Source: CAZPQK01 sp964588695 (lineage in GTDB: Bacteria; Krumholzibacteriota; Krumholzibacteriia; WVZY01; JAKEHA01). From it: a stretch of DNA of 64,000 nt. Location: NCBI GenBank assembly GCA_964588695.1, contig CAZPQK010000008.1:1-64000 (forward strand), in the 5' to 3' direction. Both the position numbers and the translations under genes were made by a program. The notes below the pieces were generated by a model. The model was not told the DNA's origin. It worked only from the letters and a program-made list of their open reading frames with translations, and ran no database searches. This document shows positions 36,962-45,331 of this stretch, one piece after another. How positions within the stretch are numbered: the first letter of the stretch is position 1; every line of letters starts with the position of its first letter.

Positions 36962-37136
36962 AGCGCTTTCTCGTTTATTCCGCCCCTATCTAGTGTGTTT
37001 TACGCTCAAACATGCCTTTGAGTTCCTTTTATCGGGGTCTGCCGGAAATTCTCACTTGGATTCCAGTTGCCCGTCTCCGCCGCTTCGGGTAAGTGTTAGC
37101 GGATGCGCCAACCCTTTGTATACAAACCGGATGCCA

Positions 37137-37163
37137 GCGTATTCACCCACGTCAGGAATACGC
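37137..37163 (+). promoter_or_regulatory. Stem-loop just before the lpxH ribosome site
   Basis: GCGTATTC pairs perfectly with GAATACGC around an 11-nt loop; the stem ends a few bases before GGAGGG of the lpxH start, so folding could affect translation. Confidence 0.4.
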
Positions 37164-37179
37164 GGCGTGGAGGGTTGGC

Positions 37180-37929
37180 GTGACCGATTTTCCCAAACTC
37201 GACGCCGCCCGCGTCGTTTTTATGGCCGACGCCCACTTCGGCAGCCGGCAGCTGGCCGACGATCTCGACCGCCAGGCCCGTTTCTTCAGGTTCCTGGAAT
37301 CCCTGCCCGGCGACACCCATCTGTTCCTCCTGGGCGACTTGTTCGACTTCTATTTCGAGTACGGGTCGGTGGTGGACAAGCGCTTCGTGCGACTTCTCGC
37401 GCAGTTGCGAGCCGCCCGCGACCGCGGCGTGCGTTTGCATTTCATTGGCGGCAATCACGACCACTGGGTTGGTAAGCAGTTTCGCTCGCTGTTGGACGTA
37501 GAAGTTTACCGCGAAGAGATCCGCTTTAGCGCTCAGGGTAGAAAAGTGGTGTGCGCCCACGGCGACCTGGTGATGCCCCGCGACTACGGTTACAAAGTGC
37601 TAAAGACGGTCATTCGCAATTCGATGGTGGTGGGGCTGTCGCGCTGGATTCATCCGGACTTGCTGGCGGGCATAGCGGAACGGGTATCCAGCGGGAGTCG
37701 CAACTTCATGCCCAAACCGCAGGACGAACGCGCGCGCATGATGTCCGAACACGCCCATCAGCATTTCTTCAAACGGGGCAACGACGCGTTCATAATGGGA
37801 CACGTGCACTGGCCGCATCACGACCGGCGTGACAGTAACGATTTTTTTATCGTGGGAGATTGGATTACGCAGTTCACGTACGTTGAACTGGTGGACGGGA
37901 CATTTTGGCAGAAAACCTTTACAGGCTAA
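37180..37929 (+). CDS. lpxH: UDP-2,3-diacylglucosamine diphosphatase-like (LpxH family)
   Basis: 249 residues. The frame opens at 37093 but the GTG at 37180 is chosen: GGAGGG lies 6 nt upstream. A calcineurin-type metallophosphoesterase with motifs in order: MADAHFGS (Asp, His), LGDLFDFYFEYG, IGGNHDHW, VCAHGDLV and MGHVHWPHH. LpxH removes UMP from UDP-2,3-diacylglucosamine in lipid A synthesis at the inner membrane, supporting a lipopolysaccharide-type outer membrane. It overlaps the convergent porV gene by 11 nt. Another family phosphatase role cannot be excluded, because the C-terminal insert is not fully typical. Confidence 0.85.
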   Translation: MTDFPKLDAARVVFMADAHFGSRQLADDLDRQARFFRFLESLPGDTHLFLLGDLFDFYFEYGSVVDKRFVRLLAQLRAARDRGVRLHFIGGNHDHWVGKQFRSLLDVEVYREEIRFSAQGRKVVCAHGDLVMPRDYGYKVLKTVIRNSMVVGLSRWIHPDLLAGIAERVSSGSRNFMPKPQDERARMMSEHAHQHFFKRGNDAFIMGHVHWPHHDRRDSNDFFIVGDWITQFTYVELVDGTFWQKTFTG

Positions 37930-38851
37930 ACGACAAACCAAAGCGATGACTGTCGCCAAGGTCATTGCCAATCAGCATCATCGCATAGTCAAAGTCGACG
38001 TCGAACTCCATAACCCGCTGGCGAAGCCCGACCCCGAAGGTGGCGCCGTGCGAGTCGTAGCCCGCCTTGAAGCCGCCTCGCAGCGACAGTCGATTATCGT
38101 AGTTATATTCGGCGCCGACATGCTGCTTAAGGTCCCCGTCGTTGGGCACCACAAAGTCCAGGGCAACCAACACCGTTCCACGAATCGCCTCGCCCAAGTA
38201 CTCGTAGCTTCCGCCAACCTTTACCTGCGCCGGCAACGTATAGGTTTCGGCGTCGTATTGCATTTCCGAGCCCAGGTTGGTGACAACCGCGGCCATCTTG
38301 ACGCCTTCGACCCGACTGACATGGTAGATTCCGGCGTCAAAAGCAAGCCCGGCTGCGTCTTCTTCGTCGATCTTTTGATAGACCGGTTTTACCGAAACAC
38401 CCAACGACGTGTTGGGCACAATGTAGCGCGCAAACCCCACAGAAAAGGCCAGGTCATACACGCTGAACTCACCCAGCGGAATCGCCGACGGAACATCTTC
38501 GCGGCGCTCGAGCTTGTCCATGTACAAACCGGTGAACCCCAGTCCGAGGGTTCCCCATTGGGTTTCGTGAGTGAGCGAAATCTGCTCGAGACGAACCGTC
38601 TCGAAGTACTCGTTGTGCATGAAAGAAACATTGGTCCCCTGCACCGGCGCCATCGCGGCCGGGTTCCAGTACAACGACGACGCATCCTGAGCAACCGCGA
38701 CATGGGCTTCGCCCATCGCCGACGCCCGCGCGCCCATTCCGACTCTCAGGAACAGTGCCCCCGCCTCGCCCGGTTCGTTGGCGGCAACCGGTTGGGCAAG
38801 CGCCACCCAACCAACGATGGCGAGAAGCATTGTGCGATGTAGGAAAGACAT
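37919..38851 (-). CDS. porV: PorV/PorQ family (UPF0164-like) outer-membrane protein
   Basis: 310 residues: signal peptide (1-24), then the diagnostic FLRVGMGARASAMGEAHVAVAQDASSLYWNPAAMAP block of PorV/PorQ/UPF0164 proteins, and alternating beta strands ending in HRFGLSFSL, as in outer-membrane barrels. In type IX secretion PorV shuttles cargo to the attachment complex. Here it lies 10 nt after a cargo-like FlgD/type A-tagged protein, so both are probably co-transcribed. Assignment as true PorV rather than a FadL-like relative is moderate. Confidence 0.82.
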   Translation of the reverse strand: MSFLHRTMLLAIVGWVALAQPVAANEPGEAGALFLRVGMGARASAMGEAHVAVAQDASSLYWNPAAMAPVQGTNVSFMHNEYFETVRLEQISLTHETQWGTLGLGFTGLYMDKLERREDVPSAIPLGEFSVYDLAFSVGFARYIVPNTSLGVSVKPVYQKIDEEDAAGLAFDAGIYHVSRVEGVKMAAVVTNLGSEMQYDAETYTLPAQVKVGGSYEYLGEAIRGTVLVALDFVVPNDGDLKQHVGAEYNYDNRLSLRGGFKAGYDSHGATFGVGLRQRVMEFDVDFDYAMMLIGNDLGDSHRFGLSFSL

Positions 38852-38860
38852 GAGTTCTCC

Positions 38861-41800
38861 TTAGCGTCGGATCGCAAACGGCTTGGTGAGCGTGCGACTT
38901 CCGCGATCGCCTTTCACTTCCAGCCTCATAAAGTATACCCCACTGGCCAGCGTCGATACGTCGATGCTTTCATCGAACGGTGTGTTGGTGGCACCACCGG
39001 GGTTGGTATTGAACGTAGCTTCGAACGCGCGTTCGCCTTCGAGGTTAAAAATCTCAACAATCACGGTCGCAGCCTGACTTAGGATCACGCGCGCGTTGAC
39101 GGTCGCGCCGGTCGCCGGATTCGGGTAAACCATAAACGTGGTCTCATCGACCGCGGGCGCTGAAGTCACCGGCCGCGCCGCAACCACCACGCGACCCGTG
39201 CGTGCGCTGTTACTGCGATGGGCCACCCAGTAGCTGGGCCCGTTCACGTCGGTCGCCGCCATCGATTGCACCGACAACGCAAACCGCGGCGTCGTATCTA
39301 GCTGATCGGTAATTGTGTTGACCGCGTTGATGGCAGCAATGGAACCCAGAGTGATCAGTTCAAGCGCTCCGTTTCCGGTGACGTCGGCTGCACTTGCAGT
39401 TGCGAGTGCGCCCGAAGGGATCGACCGGGGGAAACCGGCGAGCACTTCACCGCTGCCATTAACCGCGAACACTGCGCCTTCTCCAACGGGAAACAAAATG
39501 TCGGCTCCGCCACGGCCGTCGACGTCAAAGATCAGAGGAGACGCACCCACCATTGGAAACGATGTCGGCGGCTGTTCGGCGACAACGCCCGGCCGGATGG
39601 GCAGTGGCCAGTTGGGCTTCAGGCGGGCGTTACTCGCGAGCACGTATAAATTGGAGTCATCCCACAGCGCGAGTTCAAGAATGCCGTCGCTGTCAATATC
39701 GCCGATGGCCACGTTGGACGCCCGGCCTTCGCGCATTTGAAACTCGAGTCGATCGGACCCGTTGGCAATCTGCACGCGGTCGCCGACTGGGTCGACCCAC
39801 ACCACATCGTCGTTGCCGTCGTTGTCGAGATCTGCCACGGCCGGCGCAAGCAAGTTCGGCATCGAGGCGATCGACGTCGGCAACGTGCGTTGAGCCAGCA
39901 GTACGGGCTGCGGCCCGGGCGTGGGGACCGCAACCGGGACAAAGTGAAGCTGGTAAATGCGACTGGTTGTGTCCACGGTGGCAAACACCAGACCCATGGA
40001 AGCAGTTTGGCCAAATTCGGCCTGGGCGACACTGACACCGGACGCAAGGTTACCGGCGACGGTGAAGGGAAGATGCGGCGTTAGTACCGGTCCGCTCGCG
40101 ATGGCACCGGTTGCGTCAATAATATCGACGACAACGTTCCCCGCCACTGCGTCGACAACGATAATCTCTTCGTTCGCATCACCGACCAGGTTGGCGACGG
40201 TCGGCGGCGCCAACAGTTGCGTCCCGGCGAACAACACCCCCGTCGTTCCCGGATTCGAGTCGCCGTCGGCGACTTCGGTGCCATCCGACTTCCACGCGTA
40301 GAGTCTACCGCCAGTGCTAGCGGCGACAATCTCGAGGTCCGATCCGCCGTCGATGTTTCCGACCGACAGGTCTCCCGACCACACCTCCCCCGCAACCGGA
40401 ATCCACGGCGCCGTTGTAGAAGGATCTGCATCGCCGTCCACCAGTTCGGAGGCATCGGCATTAAACGCAAACAACCCGGCGTCATCGCCGAGAGTAAGAA
40501 TCTCACTGGTCGCTCCGCCGTTGAGGTTGGTCACGGTCGGCGCTTGCATGTGACCACTCGCGTCCCATCGTCGCCGCGTATCGGTAAACGCCGCCGCGCG
40601 ACTAATGTCCATCGTCATGACCGGTCCCGGCGCCGAGACATTGTCGATCATGATTCCGGTACGGCCGCCCGCGTTGCTTTGGGAGTTGGGACGGCTCCCC
40701 GGACCAAACGAAGTCGCGGCGCCATCAAGATTTCGAAACGAATCGTAGAAACTACCCAGCGCAAACGCGCCCAGACCGCCGCGGTCCAGATCCTGCGAAC
40801 CATCCGCTTCTTCCAGATCAACACCCTTGCGCCCAACAAAATCGTTGGGCAGAAACTCCAAGGCGTTGGACTGCGCAATCACCGTCTCGTCGACATGCCA
40901 CACATACAAACCCGAACCCGTGTGGCGTTTGAGCAGTGAACCGAAGCGCGGATCGGGAACCTGCACGAAAGGGTTGGTGAGGTCGGTCAAAAAGAAATCA
41001 AACTCGGCGCCGCGCAGTGTGTCGGCGCTTTGCGGAATCAGGTTGGTGTCGATGTCGGTGAAAGTGAACAGGCTGTCAAAGTTGGTGTCGTGAACCCGAT
41101 TGACCACCAGAAAGTATTCGTTTTCCGAGATCGGGATCTTCACGCACAGCGTGTCGTTATCCGCACCGCTGTTGATGTCGGCCACGCGGACCGACTGGGT
41201 TGTGCCGGAGGGGTCGATGGTAACTGGATCGACCCAGCCCGCGATAACACGGTTGTAAGCACAAGGATAAGCAGGAACGAAACCCTGCGCATTGAAAATA
41301 CCGTAGGCCATCACGCAAAAGTTGCCGACTCCCTGACTGTCGGGAATGCCTGGGCTGCTGTCGAAGAGCGGTAGTAAACCCAACCGGCTGGCCAGCTCAA
41401 ACGCCCAGATCCCTAGAGTACCTACGACTGAATTGTCCTGAGTCCCGACTGCCGGAACCAGGCTAAAGTTGTCAATTTCAACGCCGTCGCTGGTCGGCAG
41501 GCCGGTAATCGTTGTGTCGGGGAACGCCTGCGCGATGTCGTCGCGGTCGTAAAAACTCGACCACAACTGGTTGCGCGAATCGCCCGCCAGATCGGTTTCC
41601 TGGCCGGCGCCCGCGTGGATTACAAATAAATGATCGTACTGCGAGAAATCGACGTCGTCATCGGACAGCGCGATTGTGTCTTCGATAAGTTCGACCACGC
41701 GGACCTCTTCGACCTGGTCGGCGCCGTAGTACCCCATCGCGCGTGGCAATTGATAAACCGTTGGGAGCAGATCGGCGGCAACGCAGGTACGCCCCCGCGA

Positions 41801-42130
41801 TGCACCGTCGAAATACTCGGAAAGGTGTCGAAGCTCATTGGTAAAGAACTCGTCATCGCGCCCGGCCACAATTGTGGAGTCGGTAAAATCGACTCGCACC
41901 GCCAACACCCGAATGGTATCGGTGCCCGCAAACCTGGAAAAGACGCGGGGCTCGTTCATGTTTCGAAGCTGGAATCGATTGAGCGACGAGCGCACCGGAG
42001 CGGTCCGGGTGACCTGCTCCTGCCCACTCCGGGTGTACGGCGGGACCGGGTTGGCCGCATGGACCACAGTAGCAAAAACGGCGACCGTGGCCAGGGTCGC
42101 CAAAGAGAGGCGGAAATTCTGTAGTTTCAC
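38861..42130 (-). CDS. Secreted M6-family protease homologue with lost zinc site, sorting tag
   Basis: 1,089 residues from a GTG. Signal peptide (1-25), M6-like domain (about 50-330: DHLFVIHAGAGQETD, then GIWAFELASRLGLLPLFDSSPGIPDSQGVGNFCVMAYG), a beta-rich region, FG-GAP/VCBS-like repeats (about 530-960: ADLDNDGNDDVVW, GDIDSDGILELALW, FDVDGRGGADILF), and a C-terminal type A sorting-like tag (VYPNPATG...SGVYFMRLEV). Active M6 proteins have HExxH followed by xLGLPDLYD; here Phe244 and Ser248 replace both zinc histidines while Glu245 is kept, so proteolysis is unlikely. It probably acts as a binding or structural surface protein. It is followed directly by porV. Confidence 0.9.
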   Translation of the reverse strand: MKLQNFRLSLATLATVAVFATVVHAANPVPPYTRSGQEQVTRTAPVRSSLNRFQLRNMNEPRVFSRFAGTDTIRVLAVRVDFTDSTIVAGRDDEFFTNELRHLSEYFDGASRGRTCVAADLLPTVYQLPRAMGYYGADQVEEVRVVELIEDTIALSDDDVDFSQYDHLFVIHAGAGQETDLAGDSRNQLWSSFYDRDDIAQAFPDTTITGLPTSDGVEIDNFSLVPAVGTQDNSVVGTLGIWAFELASRLGLLPLFDSSPGIPDSQGVGNFCVMAYGIFNAQGFVPAYPCAYNRVIAGWVDPVTIDPSGTTQSVRVADINSGADNDTLCVKIPISENEYFLVVNRVHDTNFDSLFTFTDIDTNLIPQSADTLRGAEFDFFLTDLTNPFVQVPDPRFGSLLKRHTGSGLYVWHVDETVIAQSNALEFLPNDFVGRKGVDLEEADGSQDLDRGGLGAFALGSFYDSFRNLDGAATSFGPGSRPNSQSNAGGRTGIMIDNVSAPGPVMTMDISRAAAFTDTRRRWDASGHMQAPTVTNLNGGATSEILTLGDDAGLFAFNADASELVDGDADPSTTAPWIPVAGEVWSGDLSVGNIDGGSDLEIVAASTGGRLYAWKSDGTEVADGDSNPGTTGVLFAGTQLLAPPTVANLVGDANEEIIVVDAVAGNVVVDIIDATGAIASGPVLTPHLPFTVAGNLASGVSVAQAEFGQTASMGLVFATVDTTSRIYQLHFVPVAVPTPGPQPVLLAQRTLPTSIASMPNLLAPAVADLDNDGNDDVVWVDPVGDRVQIANGSDRLEFQMREGRASNVAIGDIDSDGILELALWDDSNLYVLASNARLKPNWPLPIRPGVVAEQPPTSFPMVGASPLIFDVDGRGGADILFPVGEGAVFAVNGSGEVLAGFPRSIPSGALATASAADVTGNGALELITLGSIAAINAVNTITDQLDTTPRFALSVQSMAATDVNGPSYWVAHRSNSARTGRVVVAARPVTSAPAVDETTFMVYPNPATGATVNARVILSQAATVIVEIFNLEGERAFEATFNTNPGGATNTPFDESIDVSTLASGVYFMRLEVKGDRGSRTLTKPFAIRR

Positions 42131-42205
42131 GCGTTATTCGCCTGTGGGGAGACCCTAGGTGATTTCGACATTCATGCTTGGGGGGTGGACAGCAATCTGG
42201 AATTA

Positions 42206-42234
42206 GGTATATACTGAGAATCGCACAACGTCAA
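42206..42234 (-). promoter_or_regulatory. Sigma70-type promoter of the M6-like/porV unit
   Basis: Minus strand TTGACG (42234-42229), 17-nt spacer, TATACC (42211-42206); leader about 70 nt. Confidence 0.6.
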
Positions 42235-42236
42235 TA

Positions 42237-42310
42237 GTAAAGGGGAGTTGGCCCTCTGTAAATCGCCGCCCCTGATCGACGCTTTACTTTTGCGCTCAAC
42301 TCCCCCTTAC
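42237..42310 (-). terminator. Long inverted repeat between DUF4384 gene and M6-like gene
   Basis: GTAAAGGGGAGTTG (42237-42250) faces CAACTCCCCCTTAC (42297-42310), 13 of 14 pairs, with an inner GTAAA/TTTAC stem. It lies between the DUF4384 stop and the next promoter; the T-run is short. A second stem, TTTGGTCGG/CCGACCAAA, lies nearer the stop. Confidence 0.45.
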
Positions 42311-42367
42311 GCTTTTGGTCGGCTTTAAACCAGCCTACTCGTTAACGACCGACCAAAGGCTTTGACG

Positions 42368-43606
42368 TTATCGTCGCGTTTGACTCCTCTTTTGCGCCGT
42401 CTTTTTGGGGCGCTTGGCCGCGTTCTTATCGGACGCGGCTTTTCTTTTCGACGCTTTCTTCTCCGCACTGCCGCTCGCCTTCCTCGTCTTCGAATTGTTG
42501 GTGGCCTTTTTAACGCCCCGGTCGTTTTGTGTAGAACGCTTGGCCACCCTGGTCGATCTGGTTACCGTATCGCTCTTTAGCTTCGAAGCGGTTCGTTTGG
42601 TCACACGTTCAGTCTTCGACCGGGCACTGCTCATTTTGCGATCGACCGAATGCTTTGCCTGCGACTTCGCGAAAGACTTCTTAGCGGATGAATTACGCTT
42701 TACGGTCACCTGCTTTCCGTGTTGGTCCCCAACCTTAGGTCGGCTTCGGTAGGTTGTGGTGCCCCCACGAGACTTCTTACTAACAACCCGCGACACCCTG
42801 GCCGGAGCTTTGATCCGCGAACGATTTTTGGCGTAGTTGGTCTCGCCCGCGTGCTTTCCCGGATGTCCGGACGTGCGCTTAATTTGAGAGTGCGCCGACT
42901 TGTACCGTGTAACCGGTTTGATTACATCGTACGGGTCGTGGGCGTGACGGCGATAGCGGTCATATTCTCCCGAACAACTCCCACAGTACTCGCCGAAACG
43001 CACGTGGTGCCGGTCACGCTTGAATGAGTGGCATAGATACGACGGATACCGCGTCCATTCGCGCACGTAAAAGCGCGCGGTGCTAATCGACACAAACCCT
43101 GGCGAACAATCACGCGGCAGAATTGACACATAGAACTGTCGACTGGCCACGTAAGGATCGCCATAAACTCGAAACCCGAATCCGCCTAAGAAGATCTCGG
43201 CACCCCAGCTGTCGTAGTCAAACGGACGCGGACTACTAACAGCAAACACATGGGCGATGCCCCGACCCGCGAGCGCGCCAAACCCGATATCGCAACCTCG
43301 GAAACGGTACGTAACGCCACCCCTGACATAGGCGTTTTCGTACGGGGACAGCGGGTGAACGACGTGTAAAAAGCCCTCAGTATCGATGACATACACGGTC
43401 GCGTAACAGTCGCGCGCTGCGCGGATCGAAAGCACCACGTCTTCGTAGGTCTCATAGACGTCGTACTCATCGTCGACCCAGACACGGATGTCGGCGGATG
43501 CCGAAACCCGAACCGCACCTGCGTCGGCGGCAAGCGAACTCACCATGGCTGTGGCCAGCGCCATCACCATGGTGATCGCCAATACTTGCTGTAGCGATTT
43601 CTTCAC
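42368..43606 (-). CDS. Exported DUF4384-domain protein with very basic tail
   Basis: 412 residues from a GTG at 43606 that overlaps the upstream stop (TAGTG), with GGAG 10 nt before; the frame open to 43798 lies inside the upstream gene. Signal peptide (about 1-32). A DUF4384-like domain (about 35-165) has DIRVWVDDEYDVYETYEDVVLSIRAARDCYATVYVIDTEGFLHVVHP and GGVTYRF. A Cys-containing middle follows (EYCGSCSGEYDRYRRH), then a Lys/Arg/Ser/Thr-rich tail of about 180 residues with almost no hydrophobic residues (KKASKRKAASDKNAAKRPKK). The tail looks histone H1-like and should bind polyanions; on an exported protein this is unusual. Function is unknown; it is coupled to the FN3 lipoprotein. Confidence 0.85.
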   Translation of the reverse strand: MKKSLQQVLAITMVMALATAMVSSLAADAGAVRVSASADIRVWVDDEYDVYETYEDVVLSIRAARDCYATVYVIDTEGFLHVVHPLSPYENAYVRGGVTYRFRGCDIGFGALAGRGIAHVFAVSSPRPFDYDSWGAEIFLGGFGFRVYGDPYVASRQFYVSILPRDCSPGFVSISTARFYVREWTRYPSYLCHSFKRDRHHVRFGEYCGSCSGEYDRYRRHAHDPYDVIKPVTRYKSAHSQIKRTSGHPGKHAGETNYAKNRSRIKAPARVSRVVSKKSRGGTTTYRSRPKVGDQHGKQVTVKRNSSAKKSFAKSQAKHSVDRKMSSARSKTERVTKRTASKLKSDTVTRSTRVAKRSTQNDRGVKKATNNSKTRKASGSAEKKASKRKAASDKNAAKRPKKTAQKRSQTRR

Positions 43607-44445
43607 TATCGACTTGCTCCTCCACCAGGGGATAGCTCCGGACTGTCGTCTACTTCCTGGTAGGCCCAATCCAGCGTGACTTGGGCAGGGGATACGCTCG
43701 ATACGTAGATCTTCGCGAAGTTGTTCTTGCCGACTCCAGCAACCCTGACGATGTAGCTGTGGCCGGGGATCGCTTCGACGCGGCCGCTGGGCGCCCACCC
43801 TGACTCGGGCGCCCAGTCCACGTCGATTAAGGGAATCAAACCGTAGTCCTGGATGTCCGACCCTGGAGCCGCAAAGATGTAGTTCACACCGTTTGAGTTT
43901 CCAAAGTAGATGTCCGTGTCCACGGCGTCGTACGCTTGCGCGATTCCCGACACGTCCGAGAAGTCGTAACCGCTCTGCGCACTGCTGGCCCCAAGGTAAT
44001 CAAATAAAACCAGGCTGAAGCCTTCCGGGCGAGGAGTGTCAAAAACCGACTCGTAGCTGAGTTCGCTTTCGTTACCCTCTTCGTCAAAGGCTACTACCGC
44101 GTAAAACCAAGTTTCCCCATTCACCACATCCCGGTCCTCGTACACCGTGGTGTTGGCACCAGTGGTACCAATGCGGGTGTACTCTCCAAATTCCTCCGGC
44201 CCACGATAAATGTCGTAACCGGCCAAATCGATTTCCCAGTTGTCATTCCAGTAGATAGTCACCAATCCGTCACCAGTAATACTGAAGACGCCGTCCGGCG
44301 GGAACGGGGGGGCGCTGTCCCGCACCGGAACGGCGTCTTCTGAACAACCAGCAACGATAGGGAGGATCATGGCCATCGCCACGATCAAGGTGCCCGACAC
44401 CTTCTGACTGTTTTTGAAATTTCTTATGCGTTGGAGCGCTTTCAT
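43606..44445 (-). CDS. FN3-domain lipoprotein under a sigma54 promoter
   Basis: 279 residues from the ATG at 44445 (the frame is open to 44484, which would cross the promoter). The lipoprotein signal ends VAGC (Cys34) with a long basic n-region. A fibronectin type III domain spans about 45-140 (VTIYWNDNWEIDLAGYDIYRGPEEFGEYTRIG...GETWFYAVVAFDEEGNESELS). A beta-rich C-terminal part of no known family follows (PLIDVDWAPESGWAPSGRVEAIPGHSYIVRVAG). The sigma54 promoter immediately upstream predicts a leader of only about 5 nt. It is the first gene of a two-gene unit with the DUF4384 protein. Confidence 0.85.
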   Translation of the reverse strand: MKALQRIRNFKNSQKVSGTLIVAMAMILPIVAGCSEDAVPVRDSAPPFPPDGVFSITGDGLVTIYWNDNWEIDLAGYDIYRGPEEFGEYTRIGTTGANTTVYEDRDVVNGETWFYAVVAFDEEGNESELSYESVFDTPRPEGFSLVLFDYLGASSAQSGYDFSDVSGIAQAYDAVDTDIYFGNSNGVNYIFAAPGSDIQDYGLIPLIDVDWAPESGWAPSGRVEAIPGHSYIVRVAGVGKNNFAKIYVSSVSPAQVTLDWAYQEVDDSPELSPGGGASR

Positions 44446-44461
44446 TTCACTTCGGCATATC

Positions 44462-44476
44462 GCAACCGTCGTGCCA
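44462..44476 (-). promoter_or_regulatory. Sigma54 (-24/-12) promoter
   Basis: Minus strand TGGCAC at 44476-44471, GACGG, TTGC at 44465-44462. This matches TGGCACG-N4-TTGC at all eleven fixed positions; only the following W is G. Transcript start is predicted near 44450. Two sigma54 activator genes lie directly upstream. Confidence 0.75.
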
Positions 44477-44753
44477 CCCGGCAAAAATAGCCCGGTATGG
44501 CGGAGGCGTCGAAGGCGTTACCTTACTGTTATACAACCACTTACGAGCCTAGCGAATTGCATCGGAAGGGGTGTTGGCAGGCGCCCAGGTGACGCCAAAT
44601 GAGGCCAGTTTTCGTGTCCGCTGGATGACACCCTGTCCTTTTTTGGATACATGGAGATGGACGGTCAGGTGGCTCTATGTGGGAGCCGCCGGGGCGCAAA
44701 TGAGGCAGAGGGCTGCCCTTGACGACCGAAACGAAGGGCAAAGAGGGCATGAA

Positions 44754-44865
44754 AAAAGCCGACGTCCCCAATCTTCCGAGTCAATGTTCGAGACCCCACC
44801 TCTCGAAATTAACTTACTCCGCAAAGCCAGCAGCTTGCTTGGAAGATATGTGAACGTCGGCTTTT
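44754..44865 (-). ncRNA. Folded RNA-like element with long closing stem
   Basis: A 12-bp perfect closing stem, AAAAGCCGACGT (44754-44765) with ACGTCGGCTTTT (44854-44865), encloses ATCTTCC/GGAAGAT (44771-44777, 44841-44847). Inside that is a hairpin TTCGAGA/TCTCGAA (44787-44807) and a shorter AGC/GCT hairpin. On the minus strand the stem is followed by further Ts (six in all), as at the end of a transcript. It matches no RNA family I recognise; a bidirectional terminator is the alternative. Confidence 0.45.
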
Positions 44866-44937
44866 AACCGATCCGCCGTAGCGGAATAATTGGGTCGAGA
44901 CACTCGTCTCGTCGCTTCTGAACCAGGAATCCGGAAC

Positions 44938-44963
44938 CTTGGGGGATTCTAGCATCCCCCAAG
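44938..44963. terminator. Long intergenic hairpin
   Basis: CTTGGGGGA (44938-44946) pairs perfectly with TCCCCCAAG (44955-44963), with outer GGAATC/GATTCC. No T-run on either strand, so a structural role is as likely as termination. Confidence 0.35.
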
Positions 44964-45283
44964 ATTCCTCTCCCCCACCAGATGGAAGTTCAAAATACGC
45001 ACGGGATGACTTCCGAGACTATGCTATTGCAGCCGCCGTGCCACTATTGCCTATCGCGCCTTATATTTTCTTCGCCTGTAACCGACTGTTATATAACGCA
45101 GTTACAAGCCTGCGAGACACACCCGCCGCAAAGGATAAAAACTCTGTTTACACCGACTATAAAGACTTTTAATAGTCACCGGGCCATACGGATGTAAGCA
45201 ACGGTATAGCAACAAGTTATTACCGTACGCATAGGGGTATTAACAAAGTTTATAGGGGCGTTGATTTTCTAAACACTAGATAT

Positions 45284-45311
45284 AGAAAAGGCCACCCGGA
45301 GAGGTGGCCAA
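45284..45311 (-). terminator. Terminator after the TPR-sigma54 activator
   Basis: GGCCACC/GGTGGCC hairpin with a 6-nt loop, followed on the minus strand by TTTTC, 20 nt after the stop codon at 45332. Confidence 0.8.
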
Positions 45312-45331
45312 TCAAAAGGCTGGGGATAACC

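Larger units (their letters stand above)
36695..37179. other. Divergent intergenic region htrA / lpxH
   Basis: 485 bp without a gene. Two minus-strand promoters for htrA are listed separately. A GC hairpin CGCGGG/CCCGCG lies near 36768-36786 in the htrA leader. Toward lpxH there is a stem-loop at 37137-37163; no good plus-strand promoter could be fixed. Confidence 0.6.
44446..45331. other. 886-bp intergenic region with sigma54 promoter and structured element
   Basis: No credible gene; short frames at 44571 (+) and 44939 (+) lack SD and known domains. It contains a sigma54 promoter, a 112-nt folded element, a long hairpin (44938-44963), two related 31-nt motifs (44525-44555 and 45085-45115), the pair GGCTC/GAGCC near 44671-44687, and the terminator of the TPR activator. 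Confidence 0.6.

Noticed and set aside
37838..38842. 337-codon plus-strand frame opposite porV
   Set aside because: Antisense of porV; the minus strand has the clear PorV/PorQ signature.
42405..42752. Hydrophobic 115-codon plus-strand frame
   Set aside because: It is only the complement of the Lys/Arg-rich tail; Lys codons read as Phe/Leu on the other strand.
44571..44867. 98-codon plus-strand frame
   Set aside because: Crosses the structured element, no SD, no domain, composition unlike real genes here.
44939..45172. 77-codon plus-strand frame with a hydrophobic middle
   Set aside because: Begins in a hairpin, has no SD, and its hydrophobic part coincides with the repeated intergenic motif.
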